This document shows, piece by piece, positions 16,325-25,300 of a DNA stretch of 64,000 bases. Origin of the DNA: Mesorhizobium sp. M1B.F.Ca.ET.045.04.1.1. GTDB lineage: Bacteria > Pseudomonadota > Alphaproteobacteria > Rhizobiales > Rhizobiaceae. The translations under genes and the position numbers were made by a program. Every line of letters begins with the position of its first letter. Position 1 is the stretch's first letter. The stretch is from the NCBI RefSeq assembly GCF_003952465.1, contig NZ_CP034448.1, positions 4,503,001 to 4,567,000 of the forward strand, read 5' to 3'. Under the pieces are notes generated by a model. It saw only the letters and a program-made list of their open reading frames with translations, did no database searches and was not told the origin of the DNA.

Positions 16325-16668
16325 GTTCCCCGGCAATCCCATGTAGCCATCATTCTGTCAATGTCGGGGTCCAGATCACGGTCATTCGCGTAATCGCGAA
16401 GATGGTTGAAAATTAGCCTAGCCTGTGACAAAAGGCGTGTCGAATGTGACGGGACGCGACTATCCGCTTCTGCAGAATGTAAGAAGAAGTAGGAAAAACA
16501 AAGACTTCTTCACATTTTTGGAAGCGCAGTTCAGGAGAGTTTGAGCCGCATTAGCGGTCAAATCGCCAGGTTCCGTACGAAAAGCCATTTCCGGCAAGAT
16601 TATACCGGCAGGCTGTGAACGGCTAAGAACCGTTTGGCAGCCTCATTGGTGAAAACAAAGGTTTTAGG
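16325..16668. other. Intergenic region upstream of tig
   Basis: No gene is seen. It contains a perfect inverted repeat TTCGCG-TAAT-CGCGAA (16385-16400) and an 8-bp stem, gaagaagt / acttcttc (16483-16511), followed by ATTTTT, which could be a weak terminator or leader structure. The tig promoter should lie here but was not placed. Confidence 0.4.
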
Positions 16669-18168
16669 ATGCAGGTCACCGAAACGCTCAATTCCGGTCT
16701 CAAGCGCGAGATCAAGATCACCGTGCCGGCCGGTGACATGGAAGCCAAGCTCATGGCGCGGCTGAACGATGCCCGCGACAAGGTGCGGATCAACGGCTTC
16801 CGCCCCGGCAAGGTGCCGGTGCAGCACCTGCGCAAGATGTACGGCAAGTCGTTCATGGCCGAGGTCGTCAACGAGATCCTCAACGACTCGACCCGCTCGA
16901 TCATCTCGGGCCGCGGCGAGAAGGCCGCCATGCAGCCCGAAGTGATCATGACCGAGGACGAGAAGGAAGCCGAGAAGATCCTGGCCGGCGGCGCCGACTT
17001 CGAATTCCGCCTCAACTATGAGGTCATCCCGGCGATCGAGATCAAGGATTTCTCCGACATCAAGGTGAAGCGTCAGGTCTATGACGTGCCGGAGACGGAA
17101 GTCGAAGACCAGGTGAAGCGGGTCGCCGAATCGGCACGCAGCTACGAGCCCAAGGACGGCAAGGCCGCCGAAGGCGACCGCGTGAGCATCGACTATGTCG
17201 GCAAGATCGACGGCGAGGCTTTCTCCGGCGGCGCCGGTACCGATCAGCCGCTGGTGCTCGGCTCCAAGGAATTCATCCCAGGCTTCGAGGACCAGCTGAT
17301 CGGCACCAAGGCGGGCGACGAGAAGCAGGTCACCGTCACCTTCCCCGAGAACTACCAGGCGGCGCATCTGGCCGGCAAGGAAGCCACTTTCGACGTCACC
17401 GTCAAGGACGTGGCGAAGCCCGGCGCGCTCGAGATCAATGACGAGACGGCCAAGAACCTCGGCCTGGAATCGCTGGAGCGCCTGCGCGATATCGTGCGCG
17501 GCCAGATCGAGAACCAGTTCGGTTCGATGACCCGCCAGAAGGTGAAGCGCCAGCTGCTCGACCAGCTCGATGCCGCCTATTCGTTCGAGGCGCCGTCGAA
17601 GCTCGTCGAGGCCGAGTTCAACAACATCTGGGCGCAGGTCAACCGCGATCTCGAAGCCGCCGGCCACACCTTCGCCGACGAGGAGACGACGGAGGAAGAG
17701 GCGCGCGCCGAGTATATGCGCCTGGCCGAACGCCGCGTGCGGCTCGGCCTGGTTCTGGCCGAGATCGGCGAGAAGGCCGGCGTCACCGTGTCGGACGAAG
17801 AGCTGCAGCGCGGCCTGTTCGAGCAGGTCCGCCGCTTCCCGGCCAACCAGCAGCAGGAAGCCTTCGAGTTCTATCGCAGCAACCCCGAGGCGATCAATTC
17901 GCTGCGCGCGCCGATGTTCGAGGAGAAGGTCGTCGATTATCTGCTCGGCCAAATCTCGGTCGACGACGTCAAGGTCAGCAAGGAAGAGCTGATGGCCGAC
18001 GACGAGGAGGCAGAGACCGCGACCAAGGCAAAGCCGGCGAAGAAGGCTTCCTCGAAGAAGGCCGAGGCCAAGGCAGGTGAAGCAAAGGCGGGCGAAGCCG
18101 CCGGCGGGGCCGAAGAGCCCAAGAAGAAGGCCGCGCCGAAGAAGAAGGCCGCCAAGGACGCCGAGTAA
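16669..18168 (+). CDS. tig: Trigger factor, ribosome-bound chaperone and peptidyl-prolyl isomerase
   Basis: A 499-aa protein. The N-terminal ribosome-binding domain carries NGFRPGKVPVQHLRKMYG (about residues 44-61, containing the FRPGKVP signature), the FKBP-type isomerase domain follows (about 160-245: GDRVSIDYVGKIDG, VLGSKEFIPGFEDQL), and then the C-terminal chaperone arms. The last 50 residues are an Ala/Lys/Glu-rich tail (KKAAPKKKAAKDAE) beyond the usual E. coli end, typical of rhizobial trigger factors. It is a single gene with its own terminator. Confidence 0.97.
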   Translation: MQVTETLNSGLKREIKITVPAGDMEAKLMARLNDARDKVRINGFRPGKVPVQHLRKMYGKSFMAEVVNEILNDSTRSIISGRGEKAAMQPEVIMTEDEKEAEKILAGGADFEFRLNYEVIPAIEIKDFSDIKVKRQVYDVPETEVEDQVKRVAESARSYEPKDGKAAEGDRVSIDYVGKIDGEAFSGGAGTDQPLVLGSKEFIPGFEDQLIGTKAGDEKQVTVTFPENYQAAHLAGKEATFDVTVKDVAKPGALEINDETAKNLGLESLERLRDIVRGQIENQFGSMTRQKVKRQLLDQLDAAYSFEAPSKLVEAEFNNIWAQVNRDLEAAGHTFADEETTEEEARAEYMRLAERRVRLGLVLAEIGEKAGVTVSDEELQRGLFEQVRRFPANQQQEAFEFYRSNPEAINSLRAPMFEEKVVDYLLGQISVDDVKVSKEELMADDEEAETATKAKPAKKASSKKAEAKAGEAKAGEAAGGAEEPKKKAAPKKKAAKDAE

Positions 18169-18192
18169 AAACGGCTCAATAACCTGATTTCG

Positions 18193-18219
18193 AAAGGCCG
18201 CCCTCGATGCGGCCTTTTT
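18193..18219 (+). terminator. Rho-independent terminator after tig
   Basis: A 9-bp stem (aaaggccgc / gcggccttt) with a 7-nt loop is followed by further T residues. Confidence 0.85.
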
Positions 18220-18348
18220 CGTTGCTGTTCTTTGTTGTTGCGGCGCGGCAACACTACCAACTTCAGATGAATGGCCGCTGCTGGCGATACCGAACGTTGA
18301 TGATTATCTGCGCGATATCGCATTTCGCAGGGTCGTTTGGAGGCACAG

Positions 18349-18873
18349 GTGACAGTGGTATTCAAGTTGAGGGGCGTGGTGGTTGCCGCGGTGCTCTTGC
18401 TTGCCGCCGTCCGTGTGGTTCAGGCGGGGTCCGATCTCGGCAACTGGCGCGTCGATGCCGCCAGCGACGGCCAGGTGACGGCCTCGCTTTACGCCACCAA
18501 CAAGCTGATCACTGGCAATGGGGCGCTGGGCTACAGTCCGGTGCTGACACTGGCCTGCCGGTCGGACGGCGAACCACGCTGGAGCGAATGGCTGCAGCTC
18601 AACGATGCGGTTTCGGCCAGCCGCAAGATCACCATGTCGGTCATGGTCGACGGCAGCAGCAAATTCGACGAGAGCTGGTCTGTCGGTCCGCGCGGCAAAT
18701 TGCTGGTCAGGGAAGGCGATGACGGCATCAAACGGCTGGTTTCGGCGAGCCGGCTGTTGCTGTCATGGCGCTTTGGCCTGCTGTCGGGACGTGGCGAGGC
18801 AGATTTCGATCTCGCCGGACTCCCGGAAGCGGTCGGCCAGATTGCCGCGAGCTGCAACACCGATCCGCCCTGA
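18349..18873 (+). CDS. Hypothetical secreted protein, possibly VasI/TagO-like
   Basis: A 174-aa protein with a signal peptide (LRGVVVAAVLLLAAVRVVQA) and a soluble domain. The pattern GNWRVDAASDGQVTASLYATN, with a later SRLLLSWRF and a final FDLAGLPEAVGQIAASC, loosely resembles VasI/TagO-type proteins; this assignment is weak. The GTG at 18349 is preferred because GGAGG sits 5 bp upstream; the TTG at 18337 would place the ribosome site inside the gene. There are no type VI secretion genes in the window. Confidence 0.65.
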   Translation: MTVVFKLRGVVVAAVLLLAAVRVVQAGSDLGNWRVDAASDGQVTASLYATNKLITGNGALGYSPVLTLACRSDGEPRWSEWLQLNDAVSASRKITMSVMVDGSSKFDESWSVGPRGKLLVREGDDGIKRLVSASRLLLSWRFGLLSGRGEADFDLAGLPEAVGQIAASCNTDPP

Positions 18874-19102
18874 TCGTTGCCGTTGGAAGAGGTTCGCAAT
18901 CTCGGCGTCCCTCATCATTCGCGTACGTCTTAAGCCTTCGCAAAAACTGGCTTTTTCTACCCATTGAGACGATTCTGTGGTATGTAGGTGCCGCAATTCC
19001 ACTGAAGAGGCGCGGATATTCCGCTCTGCCGGTGTGGGCACGCCAGCGGGGCTGGCGTGGTGCGGATGGTCCGACGCAAACGACGATCAGGGAGGACGTG
19101 CC

Positions 19103-19483
19103 ATGCGTGCAACTGCGTTTTTCATCGTCTTGTCCGCCACGACATTTTTCGCGAGCCCATCGCAGGCGCAGGATGCCGCCGCAGGCGAGAAGGTCTTCAC
19201 CAAATGCAAGGTGTGCCATGTCGCTGACAAGGACCAGAACAAGGTTGGTCCATCGTTGAACGGCGTCATCGGGCGCACGGCGGGCACGCATCCCGGTTTC
19301 ACCTATTCCGCGGCCATGATCGCGGCTGGAAAATCCGGCGTCAAATGGGACGAGCCCACACTGACAACGTATCTTCACGACCCCAAGGCCATGGTCAAAG
19401 GGACGAAGATGGCATTTGCCGGCCTCAAGGACGACAAGGACATAGCCAACGTCATCGCTTACCTGAAACAGTTTTCCAAGTAA
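19103..19483 (+). CDS. Class I soluble c-type cytochrome (cytochrome c2/c550-like)
   Basis: A 126-aa periplasmic electron carrier. A signal peptide (AFFIVLSATTFFASPSQAQ) precedes the haem-binding motif CKVCH near residues 34-38, with GPSLNGVIGR after it. The likely methionine ligand is in GTKMAFAGL, and the C-terminal helix is VIAYLKQFSK. The ATG at 19103 has GGAGG 7 bp upstream. It probably donates electrons to a cytochrome c oxidase, possibly the one encoded 2-7 kb downstream, though the genes are not adjacent. Confidence 0.92.
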   Translation: MRATAFFIVLSATTFFASPSQAQDAAAGEKVFTKCKVCHVADKDQNKVGPSLNGVIGRTAGTHPGFTYSAAMIAAGKSGVKWDEPTLTTYLHDPKAMVKGTKMAFAGLKDDKDIANVIAYLKQFSK

Positions 19484-19575
19484 GCAAGGCCTGCCAGGCC
19501 CCATTTGGTGGCCGCCTGCTTATTCCGAAGGAGGACGGTCGGCAACTGCGCTGCTGAATATCGTGTTCGGCGCCA

Positions 19576-19656
19576 TCACGCCGGCAGCGCAAAAAATCCC
19601 AACAGCAGCAGAATAACTATGCCAAGGCCGAGTATGAGAAGCGTCCGCGTGTCCAT
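19576..19656 (-). CDS. Possible 26-aa hydrophobic membrane peptide
   Basis: The ATG at 19656 is preceded by GAAGGTG. The peptide starts MDTRTLLILGLGIV, continues with an unbroken Leu/Ile/Phe helix and ends FFALPA. It is the size of one transmembrane helix. Rhizobia encode many such miniproteins, but translation here is unproven. Confidence 0.4.
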   Translation of the reverse strand: MDTRTLLILGLGIVILLLLGFFALPA

Positions 19657-19726
19657 GACGTTCACCTTCGCACTCTAAGAATACCGAAAAAGAACCTTCG
19701 GAGCCAGCACGCTGCTGCGGCCGACG

Positions 19727-19768
19727 TAAAGCGCGTCGCGTTGAAGCGGATTCAGGCGACGCGCTTTA
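19727..19768. repeat. AAAGCGC-type palindromic repeat
   Basis: The 13-bp arms taaagcgcgtcgc and gcgacgcgcttta pair around a short loop. Related copies are at 19831-19874 and 33859-33900. Confidence 0.7.
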
Positions 19769-19781
19769 AGTTTTTGTTTTG

Positions 19782-19935
19782 ATGCATGTCGTTGCCCCAG
19801 AACCGCTGCACACTTCTGGGCGACATGCATTAAAGCGCGCGCAGCGATCTCTCGGGTCCGCTCCGTGCGCTTTAGCTTTTTTGATTTTACGCATGTCTTT
19901 GTCCCAAAACCGGTTCCCACTTTCGGAAGACATGC
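19782..19935. repeat. Composite of GCATGTC and AAAGCGC palindromes (RIME-like)
   Basis: Three palindromes in a row: 19782-19830 (atgcatgtcg ... cgacatgcat), 19831-19874 (taaagcgc ... gcgcttta) and 19891-19935 (gcatgtct ... agacatgc with core CCAAAACCGGTTCCCACTTT). The last two plus their TTTTTTGATTTTAC linker recur as a unit at 33859-33960. Confidence 0.75.
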
Positions 19936-20086
19936 TTTTGGGCCGGCGCCGGCCAGCAGGCGACAAATCGGGCGCAACGGAGTATGTTTTGCGTCGGTGC
20001 AGGTCGCGGTTTGCGTGGCCAGCCATGCAGAGCGGTAGCACCGTGAGAACCCGCGACCTTGCCGGACCTGATCTGGAGGAACGGTC

Positions 20087-20905
20087 ATGGCAAGCTTCCA
20101 CGTGATTGCAGGTGCCAGCGAGACGCTGGAGCATACGAGAATTCGGAAGATCGGTGTATCCGACCTCTTCGACGCGCTCAGGCGCGGCGTCGAGGATTTT
20201 ATGGTCAAGCCTTCGCATATCGTTTTTCTCTGCCTGATCTACCCGCTCGTCGGCGTCGTGCTCGCCGCCTGGACATCGGGAGCAAACGCGTTGCCTCTGC
20301 TGTTTCCGCTGGTGTCGGGCTTTGCGCTGATCGGTCCGTTTGCGGCGATCGGCCTCTATGAGATCAGCCGCAGGCGGGAAGCAGGGCTGGATGCTTCCTG
20401 GCGGCATGCTTTCGAGGTCAGGAATTCTCCGGCGTTGCCGGCGATCGCGGCGGTCGGGGTCATGCTGTTCGCAATCTTCATCACATGGCTTTTGACGGCG
20501 CAGATGTTCTACCAGTACCTCTTTGGCGCAGCTCCGCCGGAATCGATATCCAGCTTCATCAATGAGATATTCGCCACCGGACGTGGCTGGACGCTGATTA
20601 TCCTGGGGCACGCCATCGGCTTCGTTTTCGCTGTCGTGGTCTTGTGCACCACGGTCATTGCTTTCCCGCTGTTGCTCGACCGGGACGTCGGCGCCTATGA
20701 AGCCATCCATACTTCGGTGCGCGCGGTGCTGGCGAACCCGATTGTAATGGCTGTCTGGGGGCTGATCGTCACCGTCGCCCTGATCGTCGGCTCAGTGCCT
20801 GTATTCGCGGGGCTGGCGGTGGTGCTGCCGATCCTCGGTCACGCCACCTGGCATGTCTATCGCAAGGTCGTGGAACCGCCGGCCACCCCCCGGCCGGCGA
20901 ACTGA
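20087..20905 (+). CDS. DUF2189 family inner-membrane protein
   Basis: A 272-aa protein with a short soluble N-terminus and about six hydrophobic helices. DUF2189 features are the IRKIGVSDLFDALRRGVEDF start, PFAAIGLYEISRRRE in the middle and the repeated aromatic helices after it. Membership is clear, function unknown. GGAGGA lies 7 bp upstream of the ATG. It is a single gene flanked by repeats on both sides. Confidence 0.85.
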   Translation: MASFHVIAGASETLEHTRIRKIGVSDLFDALRRGVEDFMVKPSHIVFLCLIYPLVGVVLAAWTSGANALPLLFPLVSGFALIGPFAAIGLYEISRRREAGLDASWRHAFEVRNSPALPAIAAVGVMLFAIFITWLLTAQMFYQYLFGAAPPESISSFINEIFATGRGWTLIILGHAIGFVFAVVVLCTTVIAFPLLLDRDVGAYEAIHTSVRAVLANPIVMAVWGLIVTVALIVGSVPVFAGLAVVLPILGHATWHVYRKVVEPPATPRPAN

Positions 20906-20950
20906 GCAGGTTCCCGTCATTGCGTGCCGGCGACGACGCAAGCGCCGTTA

Positions 20951-21064
20951 GAGCATGATGCCGAAAAGTGTGAAGCGGTTTTCGGGCGACATCATGCTCT
21001 ACCTCTTTGATTTAGAGCCGGATTCAGATTTCAGGTCGGTTCGACCTGAAATCATCCCGGCTCT
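20951..21064. repeat. RIME-like element, GAGCATGATG type, with accessory hairpin
   Basis: 20951-21000 is an inverted copy of the 7467-7515 element. It is followed by a tttagagccgga segment and a second hairpin (tttcaggtcg / cgacctgaaa, about 21030-21053). It abuts the stop codon of the YbaK-like gene. Confidence 0.75.
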
Positions 21065-21536
21065 AGTAGGCCGGGTGGCTGAACCGCGCCTGACGCGCGC
21101 CCGTGGTCAGGTTGCGGAAATCCTTGCCGCTGACATGTACGAGCGTCTTGTGGTCGCCGCCCTCGAAATAGATATCGGCGGCGTCGCCGAGGCTCTCGTC
21201 CAGAATGACCGGCACATCATAAGCCGCGCCGATCGGCGGTACGGCGCCGATGTCGCAATCATCGAAGAGCGATACGACCTCGTCCTCGGAAGCGAGCCCG
21301 AGGCGTTTGTCCATGACGTCCTGCAGCTTGTTGAGCTCGATCCTGTGGGTGCTTGGAACCACCGCCAACGCATAGCCGAGTTCGTGGTGAACGAGCACGG
21401 ACTTCGCCATAATGCCGCCGGGCACATGCGCTGCGATGGCGCTCTGTCTGCTGGTGGCGGTCCGATGGTGCGCGACGGTGTCGTAGGGGATTCCCTTGCC
21501 GTCGATAAAATCCCTCAACCTGTTTGCTATCGTCAT
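21063..21536 (-). CDS. YbaK/EbsC-family aminoacyl-tRNA editing protein
   Basis: A 157-aa protein of the YbaK/ProX fold, which removes mischarged amino acids from tRNA. Recognised segments are the N-terminal PYDTVAHHRT, the catalytic-lysine region GIMAKSVLVHHELGYALAVVPS (ending the first strand pair) and the late GDHKTLVHVSGKDF. It acts free-standing in the cytoplasm. It is located just downstream of the oxidase operon on the same strand with its own gap, and a palindromic repeat touches its 3' end. Confidence 0.85.
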   Translation of the reverse strand: MTIANRLRDFIDGKGIPYDTVAHHRTATSRQSAIAAHVPGGIMAKSVLVHHELGYALAVVPSTHRIELNKLQDVMDKRLGLASEDEVVSLFDDCDIGAVPPIGAAYDVPVILDESLGDAADIYFEGGDHKTLVHVSGKDFRNLTTGARQARFSHPAY

Positions 21537-21664
21537 CTCCGCCTCCTTTGCTTGAGTTCACGATGCACCCGCCAAACCAAAATGGATTGGCGGCCTTATT
21601 GTTTCATGGCACGGGCGTCCGTCGTTTCGGACCGGTTATGCTGCGGCTGGATTCAGATCGCGTG

Positions 21665-22057
21665 TCAGGGGCCGGGCCCGAAAAACGCGATGCGGGTCAA
21701 CAGCGTATAGTCGGCCTCGAAGACCATCATCGTCACGAAAACCAGAACCAGTACCGGCGGCAGGATGATCGCATACATCATCGCCAGCCGCTCCCAGGCC
21801 ATATGCATGAAGACGGCGACGATCAGTCCTGCCTTGAGCATCATGAAGATCAGGATCAGCGACCATCTGAGGTAGCCGTGGAGGCCGAAATAGTCGACCA
21901 AATAGGAGCAGGTGCTGAGAATGAACAGCCACGCCCAGACCATCAAATAGAGCTTGATCGGGTGTTCCTGATGCGTCTCCGCCTTGGCGACGGCGGCCGC
22001 GTCATGGGTGGGGTGCAGTGCGTGTTGTCCGAGACCGTTTGCGGTTGCTTCAGCCAT
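21665..22057 (-). CDS. Cytochrome c oxidase subunit IV-type protein
   Basis: A 130-aa protein with three membrane helices (LYLMVWAWLFILSTCSYLVDYF, LILIFMMLKAGLIVAVFMHM, AIILPPVLVLVFVTMMVF), the bacterial subunit IV (CtaF/COX4_pro) pattern in which MLKAxLVxxFMHMxWE is conserved. It is the last gene of the oxidase operon and probably stabilises the complex. The N-terminal 30 residues are polar with several His. Confidence 0.85.
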   Translation of the reverse strand: MAEATANGLGQHALHPTHDAAAVAKAETHQEHPIKLYLMVWAWLFILSTCSYLVDYFGLHGYLRWSLILIFMMLKAGLIVAVFMHMAWERLAMMYAIILPPVLVLVFVTMMVFEADYTLLTRIAFFGPGP

Positions 22058-22083
22058 ATCTGCCTCTCAACAAAGCCTGCCTC

Positions 22084-22797
22084 TCACCAAAGATAGAAGA
22101 AGGCGAAGATGAACACCCAGACGAGGTCGACGAAGTGCCAGTAGAGGCCCATGATCTCGACATTCTCGTAACGACCCCGGCGGCTGGTGAAGAAGCCGGG
22201 CCGCCCGGTGTCGAAGTCGCCCCGCCAGACTTTTCGCGCCACGATGATCAGAAAGATCACGCCGATCGTCACATGGGTGCCGTGGAAGCCGGTGATCATG
22301 AAGAAGCATGAGCCGAATTGCGCCGCGCCCCAGGGATTGCCCCAAGGCCGGACCCCTTCGGTGATGAGCTTGGTCCATTCGAAGGCCTGCATGCCGACGA
22401 AGGTCGCGCCGAGCGCTGCGGTCAAAAGCATCAGGATCGCGGTTTTGCGGCGGTCGCGCCGGTAGCCGAAATTGACCGCCATGGCCATGGTTCCGCTGCT
22501 CGAGATCAGAACGAAAGTCATGATGGCGATCAGGATCAGCGGGATCTCCGAGCCGCCGATGCGCAAGGCGAAGACTTCGCTCGGATTCGGCCATGGCACG
22601 CGCGTGGACATCCGCGCCGTCATGTAGGAGAGCAGGAAGCAGCCGAAGATGAAGGTGTCGCTGAGCAGGAAGATCCACATCATGGCCTTGCCCCAGGACA
22701 CGTTCTTGAACGCGCGCTGATCCGAGGCCCAGTCGGCGGCGATACCGCGCAAGCCGTCGGGGCGGGCCATTGGGCTGGAATGCGTCGTCTCGGCCAT
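22084..22797 (-). CDS. Cytochrome c oxidase subunit III (CoxP-like)
   Basis: A 237-aa protein with about six to seven membrane helices. Subunit III hallmarks are LLSDTFIFGCFLLSYM, the GMQAFEWTKLI region and the TGFHGTHVTIGVIFLI block near residue 170, with YWHFVDLVWVFIFAFFYLW at the end. It is the second of two consecutive subunit III genes in this operon, matching the CoxO/CoxP arrangement of Bradyrhizobium. It lies 10 bp downstream of the first subunit III gene. Confidence 0.9.
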   Translation of the reverse strand: MAETTHSSPMARPDGLRGIAADWASDQRAFKNVSWGKAMMWIFLLSDTFIFGCFLLSYMTARMSTRVPWPNPSEVFALRIGGSEIPLILIAIMTFVLISSSGTMAMAVNFGYRRDRRKTAILMLLTAALGATFVGMQAFEWTKLITEGVRPWGNPWGAAQFGSCFFMITGFHGTHVTIGVIFLIIVARKVWRGDFDTGRPGFFTSRRGRYENVEIMGLYWHFVDLVWVFIFAFFYLW

Positions 22798-22807
22798 CGC
22801 CGGTCTC

Positions 22808-23512
22808 CTAGGTCAGCAGCCTTTGACAAATGTCGATGAGCGTCGCCGCCCAACCGGCCAGGACGGCGAAGATGCCGAGCCAGACGAAAAGCAGGAAATG
22901 CCAATACATGGCGCAGAGCTCGACGCTGAGGCGCAGCCGCTCCGGCCGCGCGCCGTTCCAGGCGCCGACGCTCGTCCTGCCAAGGCCGACCAGCCCGCCC
23001 AGTATGTGTAGGCCGTGCATTGCAGTGATCAGGTAGAAGAAACTGTTGGCCGGGTTGGATGCCAGCGAATAGCCGTCCTCGGTCAGTTCCCTCCATGCCG
23101 TCAACTGGCCGGCCAGGAAGGCGAGGGCGGTCAGTCCGGCCGTTGCAAGACCGAGCCTGACCATGTCGATCTGGCCTCTGCGCGCGGCGACGACGGCGCA
23201 TTGCAGCGCGACGCTGCTCAGCACCAGCACGCCGGTATTCAGCCAGAGCAGGCGCGGCAGCGGCAGTGGCCGCCAGTCCGACAGGCCCATGCGCATGAAG
23301 TAGGCGCTGGTGAACAGCGAGAACAGGCAGCCGACGACGGCGAGGAAGACACCAAGGCCGATCTTGGCAGTGGGCAGGGCCGACCGGTCGAGGCCGACGA
23401 AATCCCCGGCCATGCCTTGCTCGAGCCAGGGCTTCGCCAGCAGCCGCTGATGCGAAAGCCACCATCCGGCAAAGCCGGCGATCACCAGCAGAAAGACCAG
23501 GATGACGCTCAT
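22808..23512 (-). CDS. Second subunit III-like oxidase protein (CoxO-like)
   Basis: A 234-aa protein with about six to seven helices, related to subunit III: a conserved AMHGLHILGGLVGL segment and a final YWHFLLFVWLGIFAVL. It lacks some of the acidic residues seen in the longer partner. Its start overlaps the end of the subunit I gene by 4 bases (ATGA), so it is translationally coupled. The two subunit III proteins may be non-equivalent parts of one complex. Confidence 0.85.
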   Translation of the reverse strand: MSVILVFLLVIAGFAGWWLSHQRLLAKPWLEQGMAGDFVGLDRSALPTAKIGLGVFLAVVGCLFSLFTSAYFMRMGLSDWRPLPLPRLLWLNTGVLVLSSVALQCAVVAARRGQIDMVRLGLATAGLTALAFLAGQLTAWRELTEDGYSLASNPANSFFYLITAMHGLHILGGLVGLGRTSVGAWNGARPERLRLSVELCAMYWHFLLFVWLGIFAVLAGWAATLIDICQRLLT

Positions 23513-25278
23513 GCCGGCTCCCTGGAGGGGCCGAAAGAGCCCGGCACGTTCTGCGGGATGAAGTCCTCCTTGGCGCCCGGCACGCTGTAGTCATAGGCCC
23601 AGCGATAGACGATCGGCAGTTCCTTGCCGAAATTGCCGTGCGCAGGCGGCGTTTCAGGCGTCTGCCACTCGAGTGTGGTTGCCCGCCACGGGTTGCCGCC
23701 GGCCTCGCGGCCATGGCGGATGCTCCAGATCAGGTTGAACAGGAACACCATCTGGGCGAAGCCGACCATGAAGGCCATGATGCTGATGAACGAGTTCAGG
23801 TGGTGCGCCGACTCCGTCATGATGGTCATGTCGGTCAGTTCGGCGTAGCGCCGCGGAATGCCCATCAGGCCGAGATAGTGCATGGGGAAGAAGATCAGGT
23901 AGGCGCCGAGGAAGGTGACCCAGAAATGGAAGCGGCCGAGCGTCTCGTCGAGCATGCGGCCGGTGACCTTCGGATACCAGTGGTAGATCGCGCCGAAGAT
24001 CACCAGGATCGGCGCGACGCCCATGACCATGTGGAAATGAGCAACGACGAACATCGTGTCGGACAGCGGCACGTCGACGACGACATTGCCGAGGAACAGG
24101 CCCGTGAGGCCGCCATTGACGAAGGTGACGATGAAGGCCAGCGCGAACAACATCGGTATCGTCAGGTGGATGTCGCCGCGCCACAGCGTCAGCACCCAGT
24201 TATAGACCTTGATCGCGGTCGGTATGGCGATGATCAAGGTGGTGGTGGCGAAGAAGAAGCCGAAATAGGGATGCATGCCGCTGACGTACATGTGGTGCGC
24301 CCAGACCAAGAAGCTCAGCGCGCCGATGGCGATGATGGCCCAGACCATCATGCGGTAGCCGAAGATGTTCTTGCGCGCATGGGTGCTGATCAGGTCGGAC
24401 ACGATGCCGAAGGCCGGCAGCGCTACGATGTAGACTTCCGGGTGGCCGAAGAACCAGAACAGATGCTGGAACAGGATCGGGCTGCCGCCATTGTGCTGCA
24501 GCTGCTCGCCCATTTCGACGATCGCCGGCATGAAGAAAGAGGTGCCGAGCAGGCGGTCGAGCAGCATCATCACACAAGCGACGAACAGCGCCGGGAAGGC
24601 GAGCAGCGCCATGACGGTGGCGGTGAAGATGCCCCAGACGGTGAGCGGCAGGCGCATCAAGGTCATGCCGCGCGTGCGCCCCTGCAGCACCGTCACGACA
24701 TAGTTCAGGCCGCCCATGGTAAAGCCGATGATGAACAGGATGAGCGAGGAGAGCATCAGGATGATGCCCCAGTCCTGACCACCCGGCGTGCCGGTCATGA
24801 TCGCCTGCGGCGGGTAGAGCGTCCAGCCCGCGCCCGTCGGCCCGCCCGGCGCAAAGAAGCTCGAGACCAGGACCAGCACGGCGAGCAGATAGACCCAGTA
24901 GCTCAGCATGTTGACATAGGGAAAGACCATGTCGCGGGCGCCGACCATCAGCGGGATCAGATAGTTGCCGAAGCCGCCGAGGAAGAGCGCGGTAAGCAGG
25001 TAGATCACCATGATCATGCCGTGCATGGTGATGAACTGGTAATAGGCCTCCGGAGTGATGAAGTCGAACGTGCCGGGAAAGCCGAGTTGCAGGCGCATCA
25101 GCCAGGACAGCACCAGCGCCACAAGGCCGATGGCCGTTGCCGTTGCCGAATACTGGACCGCTATGACCTTGGCATCCTGCGAGAAGACGTATTTCGTCCA
25201 CCAGCTGTGCGGATGGTAGAGTTCCACCTCTGCAACTTCGGCGGGCGGAACGGCATCTGCGGGTGTGACGTCGACCAT
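23509..25278 (-). CDS. Cytochrome c oxidase subunit I (CoxN-like)
   Basis: A 589-aa, 12-helix haem-copper oxidase catalytic subunit. The CuB/His-Tyr site FFGHPEVYIVALPAFG, the haem ligand block VAHFHMVMG and the first haem ligand HGMIMVIYLL are all present. In the operon it follows subunit II and precedes two subunit III genes and subunit IV. It reduces oxygen to water and pumps protons across the inner membrane. Gene order and the doubled subunit III match coxMNOP rather than the main ctaCDE locus. Confidence 0.95.
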   Translation of the reverse strand: MVDVTPADAVPPAEVAEVELYHPHSWWTKYVFSQDAKVIAVQYSATATAIGLVALVLSWLMRLQLGFPGTFDFITPEAYYQFITMHGMIMVIYLLTALFLGGFGNYLIPLMVGARDMVFPYVNMLSYWVYLLAVLVLVSSFFAPGGPTGAGWTLYPPQAIMTGTPGGQDWGIILMLSSLILFIIGFTMGGLNYVVTVLQGRTRGMTLMRLPLTVWGIFTATVMALLAFPALFVACVMMLLDRLLGTSFFMPAIVEMGEQLQHNGGSPILFQHLFWFFGHPEVYIVALPAFGIVSDLISTHARKNIFGYRMMVWAIIAIGALSFLVWAHHMYVSGMHPYFGFFFATTTLIIAIPTAIKVYNWVLTLWRGDIHLTIPMLFALAFIVTFVNGGLTGLFLGNVVVDVPLSDTMFVVAHFHMVMGVAPILVIFGAIYHWYPKVTGRMLDETLGRFHFWVTFLGAYLIFFPMHYLGLMGIPRRYAELTDMTIMTESAHHLNSFISIMAFMVGFAQMVFLFNLIWSIRHGREAGGNPWRATTLEWQTPETPPAHGNFGKELPIVYRWAYDYSVPGAKEDFIPQNVPGSFGPSREPA

Positions 25279-25300
25279 AAGAGCGCCTCCGTGCCGCTGT

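Larger units (their letters stand above)
19484..20086. other. Repeat-rich intergenic region
   Basis: This 600-bp gap holds a possible 26-codon membrane peptide on the minus strand (19576-19656), two AAAGCGC palindromes (19727-19768, 19831-19874) and two GCATGTC palindromes (19782-19830, 19891-19935). The DUF2189 promoter and ribosome site (GGAGGA, 20074-20079) are at the end. Confidence 0.6.

Noticed and set aside
19727..19935. Possible CRISPR-like repeat array.
   Set aside because: Units are palindromic, of two different types and not separated by regular spacers; no cas genes are present.
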